A stretch of DNA of 64,000 nt from RPQJ01 sp963846315 (GTDB taxonomy: Bacteria; Pseudomonadota; Gammaproteobacteria; Steroidobacterales; Steroidobacteraceae). The notes beneath the pieces were generated by a model that had not been told where the DNA came from, did no database searches, and saw nothing but the letters and a program-made list of their open reading frames with translations. The stretch is taken from the NCBI GenBank assembly GCA_963846315.1, contig CAWJVM010000008.1:1-64000 (forward strand), in the 5' to 3' direction. Shown here one piece after another: positions 24,341 through 32,624 of this stretch. Positions within the stretch are counted from its first letter, which is position 1. Every line of letters begins with the position of its first letter. Made by a program: the position numbers and the translations under genes.

Positions 24341-26134
24341 ATGAGACGCGGGACGCCTGGCTTGCGCCATCTGTCGATTACGCTTGTGCTGATGGCCTGC
24401 AGCGCGCCGTCGTTCGCTGCCCACCTGACGGTGACCGACCCGGCGGGTCAGCCGCTGGCCACGGTCATGGTGCGCGAACGTCCGGCCGACGGTCCGAACC
24501 TCGACACCTCGGACAACGGCTACCCGGCGCCCGGCATCGCGCGCACCGTCGCACCGGAGGTCACTCGATTCAGCGATGCGACCGGTCGCGTGGAGTTCGC
24601 CGAGCGCGACGCGTTGATGGAATACCTGGTGCGCAAGCCGGGTTACCAGGACCTCGCGATCAAGCCGGCGGTCGATACGCGCGAGTTGAACGTGACGCTG
24701 GTGCCCGAGACCGACCCAATCAAGCTGGCGGAGGCCAAGCCCGCGAGCGTCTGGCTCGGGGCACTCGATCTCGGCGACCGCGACACCAGGCTGCACTTCC
24801 AGACCCAGTGCACGTTCTGTCACCAGCAGGGCAACTCGTTCATCCGCATGGAGCGCACGCCGGAAGCGTGGGGCGACATCATCCATCGCATGCAGCGCTA
24901 CGGCGCCCGGCTCTCGAGCCAGGACCAGAGGGCGCTGCCCGAGCGCCTCTCAGCGGGCTACCGCAAGCTGCGCGAGAACCCGCAGCTGCTGGCGGATCCG
25001 CTGCCGTGGAGTCCGGCACTCACCGGCATCACGATCACCGAGTGGCCGCTCGGCGACATCTTCAGCCAGGTGCACGACATGCTGGTGGCTGCCAACGGCC
25101 TCGTGTACGTCGCTGACAACATCCAGGACCGGCTGTATGAAGTCGACCCGAAGACGAACCAGGTCACGGTCTACAGGATTCCGCACCGCGAGGGCGAGCG
25201 GAACGGCGGCCTGCTGGCGGCGCGGTTGCGGAATTTCCCCAAGCACGACAGCACCTCGAACGCGCATTCACTGGCCGAGTCGCGCGTGGACGGGCACATC
25301 TTCATCACGCCGTCGGCCCAGCGCCGCCTGGTCGAGTTCGATCCCGCGACCAAGGCCTTCACGCTGCACGAGATGGACGAAGGTTTCTATCCGCACACTA
25401 TCCGCGTCGACCAGCAGGATCGCGTGTGGTTCACCGTCGCGTTGTCGAACCAGGTCGCGATGTTCGACCGCACGACGAAGCACTTCACCATGTACGACCT
25501 GCCGACGCGCGGCTTCCGCGAGTGGCTCAACGTGCGGCTCATCGGCGTGATCTTCAAGCTGATGAGCTGGGGCGTGCCGCTCGCCAACTGGTTGCCGGTG
25601 GACCGCCAGGCCACCGGCACGCCGCTGCCTTATGGCATCGACATCACGCCCGACGGCAAGGTGTGGTTCGCGCGCCTGCACACCGACGAGATCGGTTCGA
25701 TCGATCCCGACAGCGGCAAGATCACCATGATCGCCACGCCCTTCAAGGGTCCACGGCGGTTGCGCACCGACGCGGCGGGCAAGCTCTGGATCACCGCCTT
25801 CCCCGAGTCGGCGATCGTGCGTTTCGATCCCGCGACGAGCCAGTTCACGCGCTTCGACTTGCCACTGAGCCCGAAGGGCGGCGACACGCCGTATGCGCTC
25901 AACGTCGACCGGCCGCGCGGCATCGTGTGGGTCAACGGCAACCAGAGCGATTCGCTCTACACCTTCGACATCGCGAGCGAGACGTGGGCCAACATTCCAA
26001 TGCCGCGCCGAGTGACGTTCACGCGCGACGTCGAGTTCGAACCGGACGGCACGGCCTACACCGCGATCGCGCACTTCCCCGGCTGGCACGTCGAGGACGG
26101 GCAGTCCACGCTGATCCGCGTGCAGCGGCCGTGA
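24341..26134 (+). CDS. Virginiamycin-B-lyase-like propeller with a c-type haem site
   Basis: Exported 597-aa protein. A signal peptide ends near SFAA (27). Residues about 28-125 look like a carboxypeptidase-regulatory beta-sandwich (VTDPAGQPLATVMV); a single haem motif CTFCH occurs at 157-161; the remainder (about 230-597) is a streptogramin-lyase-type propeller with repeated YGIDITPDGKVWFAR and DAAGKLWITAF blades. The start at 24341 has GGGGGA five bases upstream; the frame is open from 24263 but that stretch overlaps the previous gene. It is cotranscribed with the PQQ fusion gene. Lyase activity is doubtful: with a haem, a redox or sensing role is as likely. Function unknown. Confidence 0.75.
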   Translation: MRRGTPGLRHLSITLVLMACSAPSFAAHLTVTDPAGQPLATVMVRERPADGPNLDTSDNGYPAPGIARTVAPEVTRFSDATGRVEFAERDALMEYLVRKPGYQDLAIKPAVDTRELNVTLVPETDPIKLAEAKPASVWLGALDLGDRDTRLHFQTQCTFCHQQGNSFIRMERTPEAWGDIIHRMQRYGARLSSQDQRALPERLSAGYRKLRENPQLLADPLPWSPALTGITITEWPLGDIFSQVHDMLVAANGLVYVADNIQDRLYEVDPKTNQVTVYRIPHREGERNGGLLAARLRNFPKHDSTSNAHSLAESRVDGHIFITPSAQRRLVEFDPATKAFTLHEMDEGFYPHTIRVDQQDRVWFTVALSNQVAMFDRTTKHFTMYDLPTRGFREWLNVRLIGVIFKLMSWGVPLANWLPVDRQATGTPLPYGIDITPDGKVWFARLHTDEIGSIDPDSGKITMIATPFKGPRRLRTDAAGKLWITAFPESAIVRFDPATSQFTRFDLPLSPKGGDTPYALNVDRPRGIVWVNGNQSDSLYTFDIASETWANIPMPRRVTFTRDVEFEPDGTAYTAIAHFPGWHVEDGQSTLIRVQRP

Positions 26135-26152
26135 CGCGCGGCCAAATTCGGC

Positions 26153-28075
26153 TTACTGGCCGGGTTTACGCCCGTACACCAGCAGCATGTTGCCCGGCAT
26201 CTGCCCGAACATGCCGTACCCGGACAGGATGAACAGCTGGTCGCCGTTCACGAGCACGCCGCCCACGTCGATCGCCCCGCCGTGCCCTGCAACTCCGTTG
26301 CTTGCCTGGTAAGGCAGCTTCGTCTCGATCACGCGCAGCAGCTTGCCGTTGCGCGCATCGAACGCACGCAATTTGCCATCGAGCGCGCCGGCGTACACGA
26401 TGCCGTTGGCGACCACGGCCGCCGCGGAATGGCCGTAGTAATAGCTGCAGTCCGGCCAGGGGGACCGCTCGGCCTTCCCCTTGGCCATTTCAGCGAGACC
26501 GACGAGCGGCGCGTCGCCCGGGTCGAAGGCGCAGCCCCGCTGTACGGGGTGTGACCACAGCACCTTGCCGTCATCCACCTTCAGCGCGTACACGCCGGGC
26601 TTTGGCACGTAACCGGCGATCTTGCGTTCGGGGTCTGCGATGGGGACGAACACCGCTTTGCCATCGGTCGCCATGCCGTGGTGCACGCCGCCGTTCGAGC
26701 TACCCGAGCCGATGCGCTTGCGCCAGACGACGGCGCCGTTCCTGTCCGGATCGAGCGCGAAGACCTCGCCGGATTTCTGGCCGGCGATCAGCAGGTCGCC
26801 TTTGTTCCGTTCGACCAGCATGACCGACGCGCCGAAGTCGAAGTCGGGGCCGTTCTCTGCCGGGCAGCTTGCGCCGCCGCTCAGGCAAGCCGCATTCCAC
26901 GCATCGTTGGCCAGCGCCTGGAAGATCCAACGCTTTGCGCCCGTCTTGAGGTCGAGCGCGATGATGGCATCGCTGGTGTCGGTGGCCGGCGACGAAGAGT
27001 TCTGCCCGGTACCGAAATAGATCGCGCCGCGCTTCGGATCGATGGTCGGACTGTTCCAGACGACCGCGCCACTCGGTCCCCACATCTGCACGCCATTGCG
27101 ATTGATCACCGTCTTGACTGCTTGCGGCGTGGTATCGAAGCGCCAGACCACGGCGCCAGTCAGCGCATCAAGTGCTGCGATTCCGCCGTGCGTGCGGCAG
27201 CATTCATGCGTGGGCAATCCAGCCGCAGCGACTTCGAAGGACGAGAGCGGCACGTACAGCCGGCCGTCGTGGTAGGTGATGGGGCCGCTGATGATCGACG
27301 TCGGAAACCACTTGACGCGTTCGCGCCAGCGCAACCTGCCGGTCGTCGCGTCGACGGCATACACGGTGGCCATTTCGTCGGCGAAGAACAGCGTGCTCGT
27401 GCCGTCGGGTGTCGCGTCGAGCGTCAGGGCGGAGTGCACCGGCGCATCCGTCTTGAACGACCAACGCACGCAGCCGCTCGAGCGATCGAGCGCCAGCAGG
27501 TGCGCGCCCTTGCTGCCGAGGAACACGGTTTCGCCGGCAATGACGGGTTGCGAGCGCATGGTCGTGACCGACGGCAACGCGATCGACCAGAGCAGTTCGA
27601 GCTTGCCTGCATCGCTGCGGTGGATTCGTACGTTCTCGGCCTGTCGCGTGTTGTTGCGGCCGAGACCCCAGTTTTCGCTTCCCGTCATGGGCACGGGGGT
27701 TTCGCTCGGACAGGCCTTGTCCGTGATCCACGCGTCGCGCTTAAGGTCTTCCGCCGCCGCCAGCCATTTGGCGATGCGCACGCGCTGTTCCTGCTTGAGG
27801 GCGGCCGCTTGCGGCTGCATCTTGCCGAACTCCATCGCCATCAGGATGTTCGCGGCCGGCAGTTGGCGGAGCGTGTCCGTGGGCGGTGCCTTGGTCTCGG
27901 GCACCTCGTGACAGATGGCGCAATGCGTCTTGAACAAGGCGGCGGTGTCATCGGGCGCGTCGGAGCTCGCGCACGCCGTGCCCGACCCTGCGAGCATTGC
28001 GATGACAACGGACGACAGCAGTGCCTGCGCCACGCGTGTGGGCCGCCCGCGCGACGCATGTTTCAGCCTGTGCAT
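26153..28075 (-). CDS. Quinohaemoprotein dehydrogenase, polyvinyl-alcohol-dehydrogenase type
   Basis: Periplasmic 640-aa protein combining an N-terminal cytochrome c (haem motif CAICH at 52-56, after a signal peptide/lipobox-like SGTACAS) with a PQQ-type propeller (about 140-640; blades such as GAHLLALDRSSGCVRWSF and DGKLRAFDARNGKLL). This cytochrome-first order is typical of polyvinyl alcohol dehydrogenase-like enzymes; other secondary alcohols are possible substrates. A Cys-Cys pair in HECCRTHGG is present, a feature seen in PQQ alcohol dehydrogenases. The start at 28075 is chosen for the GGGAG upstream. It converges on the propeller-haem gene, 18 bp apart. Confidence 0.8.
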   Translation of the reverse strand: MHRLKHASRGRPTRVAQALLSSVVIAMLAGSGTACASSDAPDDTAALFKTHCAICHEVPETKAPPTDTLRQLPAANILMAMEFGKMQPQAAALKQEQRVRIAKWLAAAEDLKRDAWITDKACPSETPVPMTGSENWGLGRNNTRQAENVRIHRSDAGKLELLWSIALPSVTTMRSQPVIAGETVFLGSKGAHLLALDRSSGCVRWSFKTDAPVHSALTLDATPDGTSTLFFADEMATVYAVDATTGRLRWRERVKWFPTSIISGPITYHDGRLYVPLSSFEVAAAGLPTHECCRTHGGIAALDALTGAVVWRFDTTPQAVKTVINRNGVQMWGPSGAVVWNSPTIDPKRGAIYFGTGQNSSSPATDTSDAIIALDLKTGAKRWIFQALANDAWNAACLSGGASCPAENGPDFDFGASVMLVERNKGDLLIAGQKSGEVFALDPDRNGAVVWRKRIGSGSSNGGVHHGMATDGKAVFVPIADPERKIAGYVPKPGVYALKVDDGKVLWSHPVQRGCAFDPGDAPLVGLAEMAKGKAERSPWPDCSYYYGHSAAAVVANGIVYAGALDGKLRAFDARNGKLLRVIETKLPYQASNGVAGHGGAIDVGGVLVNGDQLFILSGYGMFGQMPGNMLLVYGRKPGQ

Positions 28076-28262
28076 GCTCTTGACTCCCCTGCGCTCTAGT
28101 CCTTCCCGCTGCAAGCAACGGCTCCCCGCATGCATGTTAGCGCTCTTGCTCCTCCCCGCGTCTGCTATGGAGAGGGTGAGGTCTGGATCGCTCTGCTATC
28201 CTGCGCATCCACACGAATGAGCGACACGCTGTGGCCCCAGGGAACCGTAACACCGGCACCTC

Positions 28263-28685
28263 ATGCAACTAGCCTGGCTGTCCCTCGCCATCGCGTCCAC
28301 GGTCGCTTACCACGTCATCCTCAAGCTGACGCCGGCGGGCGCCAACCCGTTGTTGTCGCTGATGGCGACGTACGGCTCCGTCGCACTGCTGTTTGCTGCC
28401 GTGCTCGTGCTGGCACCCGGCGACTTTGCCTGGCGCGAGGAAGCTCATCACCTGAACTGGACCGCGATTGCCTTGGCGCTGGCGATCATCGGACTCGACC
28501 TGGGTTTCATCCTGCTGTATCGCAGCGGGTTCGAGGTCAGCCTGGGCGCGCTGGTGACGCAGACTGCGGCTGCGATGCTGCTGGTCGGCATCGGCGTGCT
28601 CGTGTTCCGTGAAAAGTTGAGCCTCGAGCACGGGCTCGGCATCGCTCTCTGCCTGGTCGGGCTCTGGCTGGTCAATCGCCGCTGA
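28263..28685 (+). CDS. EamA-domain (DMT-type) small membrane protein
   Basis: 140-aa protein with four predicted membrane helices and the C-terminal EamA-type helix pair (LVTQTAAAMLLVGIGVLVFREKLS, GIALCLVGLWLVNRR; here cited in part). It corresponds to one EamA half, so like other small multidrug-resistance-size members it would act as a dimer. Substrate unknown. It lies between divergent and convergent neighbours and is probably monocistronic. Confidence 0.75.
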   Translation: MQLAWLSLAIASTVAYHVILKLTPAGANPLLSLMATYGSVALLFAAVLVLAPGDFAWREEAHHLNWTAIALALAIIGLDLGFILLYRSGFEVSLGALVTQTAAAMLLVGIGVLVFREKLSLEHGLGIALCLVGLWLVNRR

Positions 28686-28693
28686 GACGCCGG

Positions 28694-29011
28694 CTACCGC
28701 CCGTCCATGCGTACCCAGCCCGAGATCGGCATCGAGTCGAAGAACATCTGGATCCGGTGCAGCAGTCGATTGTGGTCGGCCCAGGCAACCTGTTCGTCCA
28801 GCCGCGCCATGCGGTCGACGTCGGTCGGGTCAGAGTCGAGCCCGACGACCAGCATCTCGGGCGGCGGGGTCTTGCCGCGCTTCTCGGCGTCCTCGACCAG
28901 CATCTGCTGCAGCTTTTCCCAGTAGCGCGGCGAGGGGAAGGCGCGGCCGCGCAAGCGGTGGTGGTCCAGCAGGCGCAGTGCACGGCTCGACGGTTTGCGG
29001 ACGGTGGCCAT
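28694..29011 (-). CDS. Hypothetical protein
   Basis: 105-aa soluble, basic protein rich in Arg/Leu that I do not recognise; the segment PPPEMLVVGLDSDPTDVDRM is its most distinctive part. The start at 29011 is supported by AAGGAG seven bases upstream; upstream in-frame sequence is unconvincing. It converges on the EamA gene with an 8-bp gap. No signal peptide or membrane segment. Confidence 0.6.
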   Translation of the reverse strand: MATVRKPSSRALRLLDHHRLRGRAFPSPRYWEKLQQMLVEDAEKRGKTPPPEMLVVGLDSDPTDVDRMARLDEQVAWADHNRLLHRIQMFFDSMPISGWVRMDGR

Positions 29012-29126
29012 GGATCGTCTCCTTGCAGAATAGCCTAACGAATTCGGCGCCGCCTTCAATCCGTATCCGTTGCTATCGGGACGATCCGGTATGCTCGCCT
29101 CGAAATTTCAGTGAGGGAAAGCCAAC

Positions 29127-29501
29127 ATGACGGTAGCGTTCTGGTGCGTGCTCGTGGCGGGCTTCTTGCCGTATGCCGCGACGCTGACGGCAAAAATCGG
29201 CGCCGGGGGCTTCGACAACCGCAATCCGCGCGACTGGCTGAGCCAGCAGGATGGCTTCCGTCGCCGCGCCAATGCCGCGCAACACAACTCGTTCGAGGCG
29301 TTTCCCCTGTTTGCGGCTGCCGTCATCGTCGCGCACCTTGCCGGCGCGCCGCAGCCGCGGGTCGACCTGCTTGCCGTCATCTTCGTCCTGGCGCGACTTG
29401 CCTATACGGCGTTCTACGTCGCCGACCTCGCGACGCTGCGTTCACTCGCCTGGTTCGTCGGCATCGGCAGCGTGGTCGCGATCTTCCTGGCGGCAGCGTA
29501 G
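29127..29501 (+). CDS. MAPEG-family membrane protein
   Basis: 124-aa integral membrane protein of the MAPEG (eicosanoid/glutathione metabolism) superfamily, with four hydrophobic helices. The family segment RRANAAQHNSFEAFPLFAAAV (about 46-66) includes the conserved Arg/Asn/Glu residues. Bacterial members are often glutathione-dependent detoxification enzymes, but the activity of this one is unknown. GAGGGAA lies before the ATG. It is convergent with rarD, 4 bp apart. Confidence 0.85.
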   Translation: MTVAFWCVLVAGFLPYAATLTAKIGAGGFDNRNPRDWLSQQDGFRRRANAAQHNSFEAFPLFAAAVIVAHLAGAPQPRVDLLAVIFVLARLAYTAFYVADLATLRSLAWFVGIGSVVAIFLAAA

Positions 29502-29505
29502 GCGA

Positions 29506-30438
29506 TCAGCGCCCCCAATAGGGCAGTTGCTTGCGGCTGCGCCAGAGGCCGTCGGCGGCGTAGACGGCGAGCGCCGTCCAGATGAACACGAAGCCGACAC
29601 CGCGCTCGACACTGAAGGCTTCCTTGAAGACCACCACGCCCAGCAGGAACTGCAGCGTGGGTCCGATGTACTGCACGAGACCGACCGTCGACAGCGGGAT
29701 GCGACGCGCTCCGTAGGCGAACAGCGCGAGTGGCAGCGCCGTGACCAGCCCGCTGCCGAGCAGCAGCGCGTTGATGTGTGGAGCGGCGTGGCCGAACGCA
29801 GCCGTGCCGTGCAGCTCGATCCAGACCAGGAAACCGACCGCGAACGGCGCGAGCAGCAGTGTCTCGGTGGCCAGTCCGGGCACTGCTTCGACCTTGACCA
29901 CTTTGCGGATCAATCCGTAGCCGCCGAAGCTTGCGGCCAGCGCCAGGGCGATCCAGGGCGGCCGGCCGGTGACGACGGCAAGGTACAGGACACCGATGGC
30001 TGCCATGGCGACGGCCGCTTTCTGCGCCACGTTGAGCCGTTCGCCCAGCAACAGGACGCCCAGCACCACGTTCAGCAGCGGGTTGATGAAGTAGCCGAGG
30101 CTCGCGTCGATCACGTGACCGTTGGCGATCGACCAGACGTAGATCAGCCAGTTGATGCTGATCAGCACGGCCGTGGCCATCAGGCGATAGCGTGTGCCGG
30201 GATTGGCCAGTGCGATGCGCACGGCCCCCACCTCACGCCGCCACGCCAGCCAGCCGAACACCAGCAGGCAACTCCAGACGATCCGGTGCGCCATGATTTC
30301 GAGCGCCGACAGCTCGTGCAACGGCTTCATGTACAGGGGCAGGACGCCCCAGATCGTGAATGCGCCGACGGCGGCCGCCAACCCACCCCGTTCGCGCGGT
30401 GTCGCCGGGACTGCGGGCGCTGGGTTCGGGCTGGTCAT
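29506..30438 (-). CDS. rarD: RarD-type EamA family transporter
   Basis: 310-aa inner-membrane protein with ten helices in two EamA repeats. The RarD-specific segments are present: GAFTIWGVLPLYMK near the N-terminus, AHRIVWS, NWLIYVWSIANGHVIDASLGYFINPL in the centre (first 20 residues diagnostic), and GLVQYIGPTLQFLLG. Annotated family name refers to chloramphenicol sensitivity; the physiological substrate is unknown. Confidence 0.88.
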   Translation of the reverse strand: MTSPNPAPAVPATPRERGGLAAAVGAFTIWGVLPLYMKPLHELSALEIMAHRIVWSCLLVFGWLAWRREVGAVRIALANPGTRYRLMATAVLISINWLIYVWSIANGHVIDASLGYFINPLLNVVLGVLLLGERLNVAQKAAVAMAAIGVLYLAVVTGRPPWIALALAASFGGYGLIRKVVKVEAVPGLATETLLLAPFAVGFLVWIELHGTAAFGHAAPHINALLLGSGLVTALPLALFAYGARRIPLSTVGLVQYIGPTLQFLLGVVVFKEAFSVERGVGFVFIWTALAVYAADGLWRSRKQLPYWGR

Positions 30439-30571
30439 GGGGCGCGCATTGTTGCACGCAGTCTGGCGCCGGACACGAGCTTCCGCCGCGCGCGCGAGCG
30501 CCGCGATCCACGGATCCGGCTCGTGGAAACTCCGGAGCGCGGGGTGAGAGCGCTCAGGTCAAGCTCGTGCC

Positions 30572-30961
30572 ATGGGTACCCGTCTCGACACCGGCCGCCT
30601 GCGGCGCGAATGGCGCACGATGCAGGTCATGGTCGGCATCTATTGCCGTGGCCATGCGCATCAGGGCGCGGCTGGCCAGGCGCTGTGCGCAGAGTGCGCC
30701 GGGTTCCTGGGCTACGCGGAGCGCCGGTTGGAGAAATGCCCTTACGGGCCGGACAAGCCCACTTGCGCGAAGTGTCCGATCCACTGCTACAAGCCACAAC
30801 CGAGGGAATTTGCGCGCGAGGTCATGCGCTATGCGGGGCCTCGCATGCTGCTGCGCCATCCGTGGCTCAGCCTGACTCACTTCGCCGACAAGGCTCGCCG
30901 GGTCGAACACCCGATGGCGATGCGTCGCAGCCGGCGTGATGAGGGTGAGTCGTCGCGCTAG
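30572..30961 (+). CDS. YgbA-like (nitrous-oxide-stimulated promoter family) protein
   Basis: 129-aa cytoplasmic protein with seven cysteines in the family pattern: C25, C39/C42, C56, C65/C68, C72 (motifs YCRGHH-like, CAECAGFLGYAERRLEKCPYG, CAKCPIHCYKP; each under the reporting limit). E. coli YgbA belongs to the nitrosative-stress regulon. The cysteines could bind metal or an Fe-S cluster; biochemical role is not established. It may instead start at the ATG at 30620. Its stop overlaps the convergent small gene by 3 bp. Confidence 0.8.
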   Translation: MGTRLDTGRLRREWRTMQVMVGIYCRGHAHQGAAGQALCAECAGFLGYAERRLEKCPYGPDKPTCAKCPIHCYKPQPREFAREVMRYAGPRMLLRHPWLSLTHFADKARRVEHPMAMRRSRRDEGESSR

Positions 30962-31149
30962 GCCGCGCGGTAGGCCTGTTCGTCGAGCAGCAGGCGCTGG
31001 TCCTGCTCGTCCTTCAGGAACCCGTTCTGCGGGCGCCACGCGAGCGCTTCGCGCTTGCGTTCGAGCACCTTCGCGTCGATGTCGTCGACCAGGCGTGCGC
31101 GCGGCGAAAGTTCGAGGCTGCGGTTGCGGTTGATCCAGCTTAAGTTCAT
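30958..31149 (-). CDS. Small hypothetical protein
   Basis: 63-aa charged, soluble protein (MNLSWINRNRSLEL at the start, QNGFLKDEQDQRLLLDEQ near the end). The start at 31149 is chosen for the GGAGAG eight bases upstream; ATG at 31164 is an alternative adding five residues. I do not recognise it. It has good coding character and a clear stop, but no context pointing to a function. Confidence 0.55.
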   Translation of the reverse strand: MNLSWINRNRSLELSPRARLVDDIDAKVLERKREALAWRPQNGFLKDEQDQRLLLDEQAYRAA

Positions 31150-31311
31150 TTCGATGCTCTCCATGGCATGCGCCTTACGGCCTGCCGGTATATGTGCATG
31201 GCCCGTGCCAAGCCCTGCGGCACGCGGTTTCGCGAGGTGCGGCGCGGGTTGCGACATAACGGGAGCGGGCCGCTTGCTCGAGGTGTCAGGTTCCCCGACA
31301 GCGGCGGACGG

Positions 31312-31995
31312 CTACAGAGTCTCGAACCCCTTCATTCTGACAAATTCTTCGATCGCTGCCCGTTCGGTGCGCAGCGCGTTGATGGGGTGCGACGGGTTTG
31401 CGTAGCCGAGCGCCATGCCGGAAAACAGCATGAGGTTCGCAGGTGCGTCGAGTCGCTTCTGTACGGTAACCGACACACGTGACCAGATTTCCTGCGCGCA
31501 CGTGTGCAGCCCGTGGTCGCGTGCAAGCAGCATCACCGTCTGCATGTACATGCCGACGTCCGACCACTGCGGCGGTCCGAGGCTGCGATCGACGAAAAAG
31601 AACAGTCCGACGGGCGCGCCGAAGAAATCGTAATTGCGCGCGAGCTGCAACAGTCGTGCGAGTTTGTCTTCGCGTGGGATGCCGAGCGTCGCGTACAGGT
31701 CTTCTCCGGCCTTGAACCGGCGCGTGCGGTAGGGCTCGCCGAGGCCGGGCGGGTAGATGTCGTATTCGTGCGAATTGTCGCCGCGCGGGTTCGCCATGAC
31801 CTGCGCGCGCACGGCCGACTTCAGCTCCGCGAGCGGTTCTCCGGCGAGCGCGAAGACCCACCAGGGCTGCAGGTTGCCGCCGGACGGCGCGCGCCGGGCG
31901 GCGTCGAGGATCGCGCGCACCGTGTCGCCGGGGACCGGCGTTTCAAGGAACTCGCGGCAACTCATGCGGCTCGCAACGGCTTCACTCACGTTCAC
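31312..31995 (-). CDS. Nitroreductase-family FMN oxidoreductase
   Basis: 227-aa flavoprotein of the nitroreductase fold, reducing nitro compounds, quinones or flavins with NAD(P)H. The FMN-binding N-terminus SRMSCREFLETPV, the RRAPSGGNLQPWWV segment and the C-terminal LFSGMALGYANPSHP strand are typical. It starts with GTG at 31995 behind a perfect AGGAGGTG. Divergent from apt. Physiological substrate unknown. Confidence 0.9.
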   Translation of the reverse strand: MNVSEAVASRMSCREFLETPVPGDTVRAILDAARRAPSGGNLQPWWVFALAGEPLAELKSAVRAQVMANPRGDNSHEYDIYPPGLGEPYRTRRFKAGEDLYATLGIPREDKLARLLQLARNYDFFGAPVGLFFFVDRSLGPPQWSDVGMYMQTVMLLARDHGLHTCAQEIWSRVSVTVQKRLDAPANLMLFSGMALGYANPSHPINALRTERAAIEEFVRMKGFETL

Positions 31996-32108
31996 GGGTG
32001 CACCTCCTGGCGGCGGGCGATTCTGCCAGAAGCCGGACGCTGCGGTTTGACCGTGTCGCGGTGGCGGCAGTTTTTCGTTACGCTGCCCGCGCGTTGACCG
32101 AGGTGCGC

Positions 32109-32615
32109 ATGCAGGACCTGAAGCAGTTCGTCGTCGACATTCCCGACTTCCCGCAGCCGGGCATCCTGTTCCGTGACATCAGTCCGCTGTTGCGCCGGCA
32201 CTTCGGGGCCACGATCGAATCGGTCGAAGGCCTCTTCACGGAGCAGGAATGGGAGACCGTCGATGCCGTGGCGGGCATCGAATCGAGGGGCTTCATCCTG
32301 GCGTCGGCCCTGGCGGAGCGTCGCGGCAAGGGCTTTGTCCCCATCCGCAAGAAGGGCAAGCTGCCGCCGCCGGTCGTCGACATCGCCTACGACCTCGAAT
32401 ACGGCACCGGCGTGCTCGAAATGCAGGCGGGGCAGGGCCGGTTGCTGCTCGTGGACGACGTGCTCGCGACGGGTGGCACGCTCGCCGCTTCGGCGACGCT
32501 GAGTCGCCAGGCGGGGTACGTCGTGCAGGGCGTCGGCGTGCTGATCGATATCGGCATTGCGCCCGGCTTCCGGTGCGGGGGCCACGCACCCCGCATCGTC
32601 CTGCAGTACGGCTGA
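32109..32615 (+). CDS. apt: Adenine phosphoribosyltransferase
   Basis: Purine-salvage enzyme, 168 aa, making AMP from adenine and PRPP. The PRPP-binding loop LLVDDVLATGGT, the N-terminal DFPQPGILFRDISPLL and the catalytic-loop region GIESRGFILASALA are diagnostic. The start at 32109 fits the family N-terminus and has GAGGTG four bases upstream; the frame is open further 5' but unconserved. An MFS transporter gene follows after 9 bp. Confidence 0.96.
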   Translation: MQDLKQFVVDIPDFPQPGILFRDISPLLRRHFGATIESVEGLFTEQEWETVDAVAGIESRGFILASALAERRGKGFVPIRKKGKLPPPVVDIAYDLEYGTGVLEMQAGQGRLLLVDDVLATGGTLAASATLSRQAGYVVQGVGVLIDIGIAPGFRCGGHAPRIVLQYG

Positions 32616-32624
32616 ACACCGCGC

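Noticed and set aside
21630..26134. The PQQ fusion and haem-propeller genes as one frameshifted gene
   Set aside because: They are separate proteins each with a signal peptide, and the second has its own ribosome site (GGGGGA before 24341).
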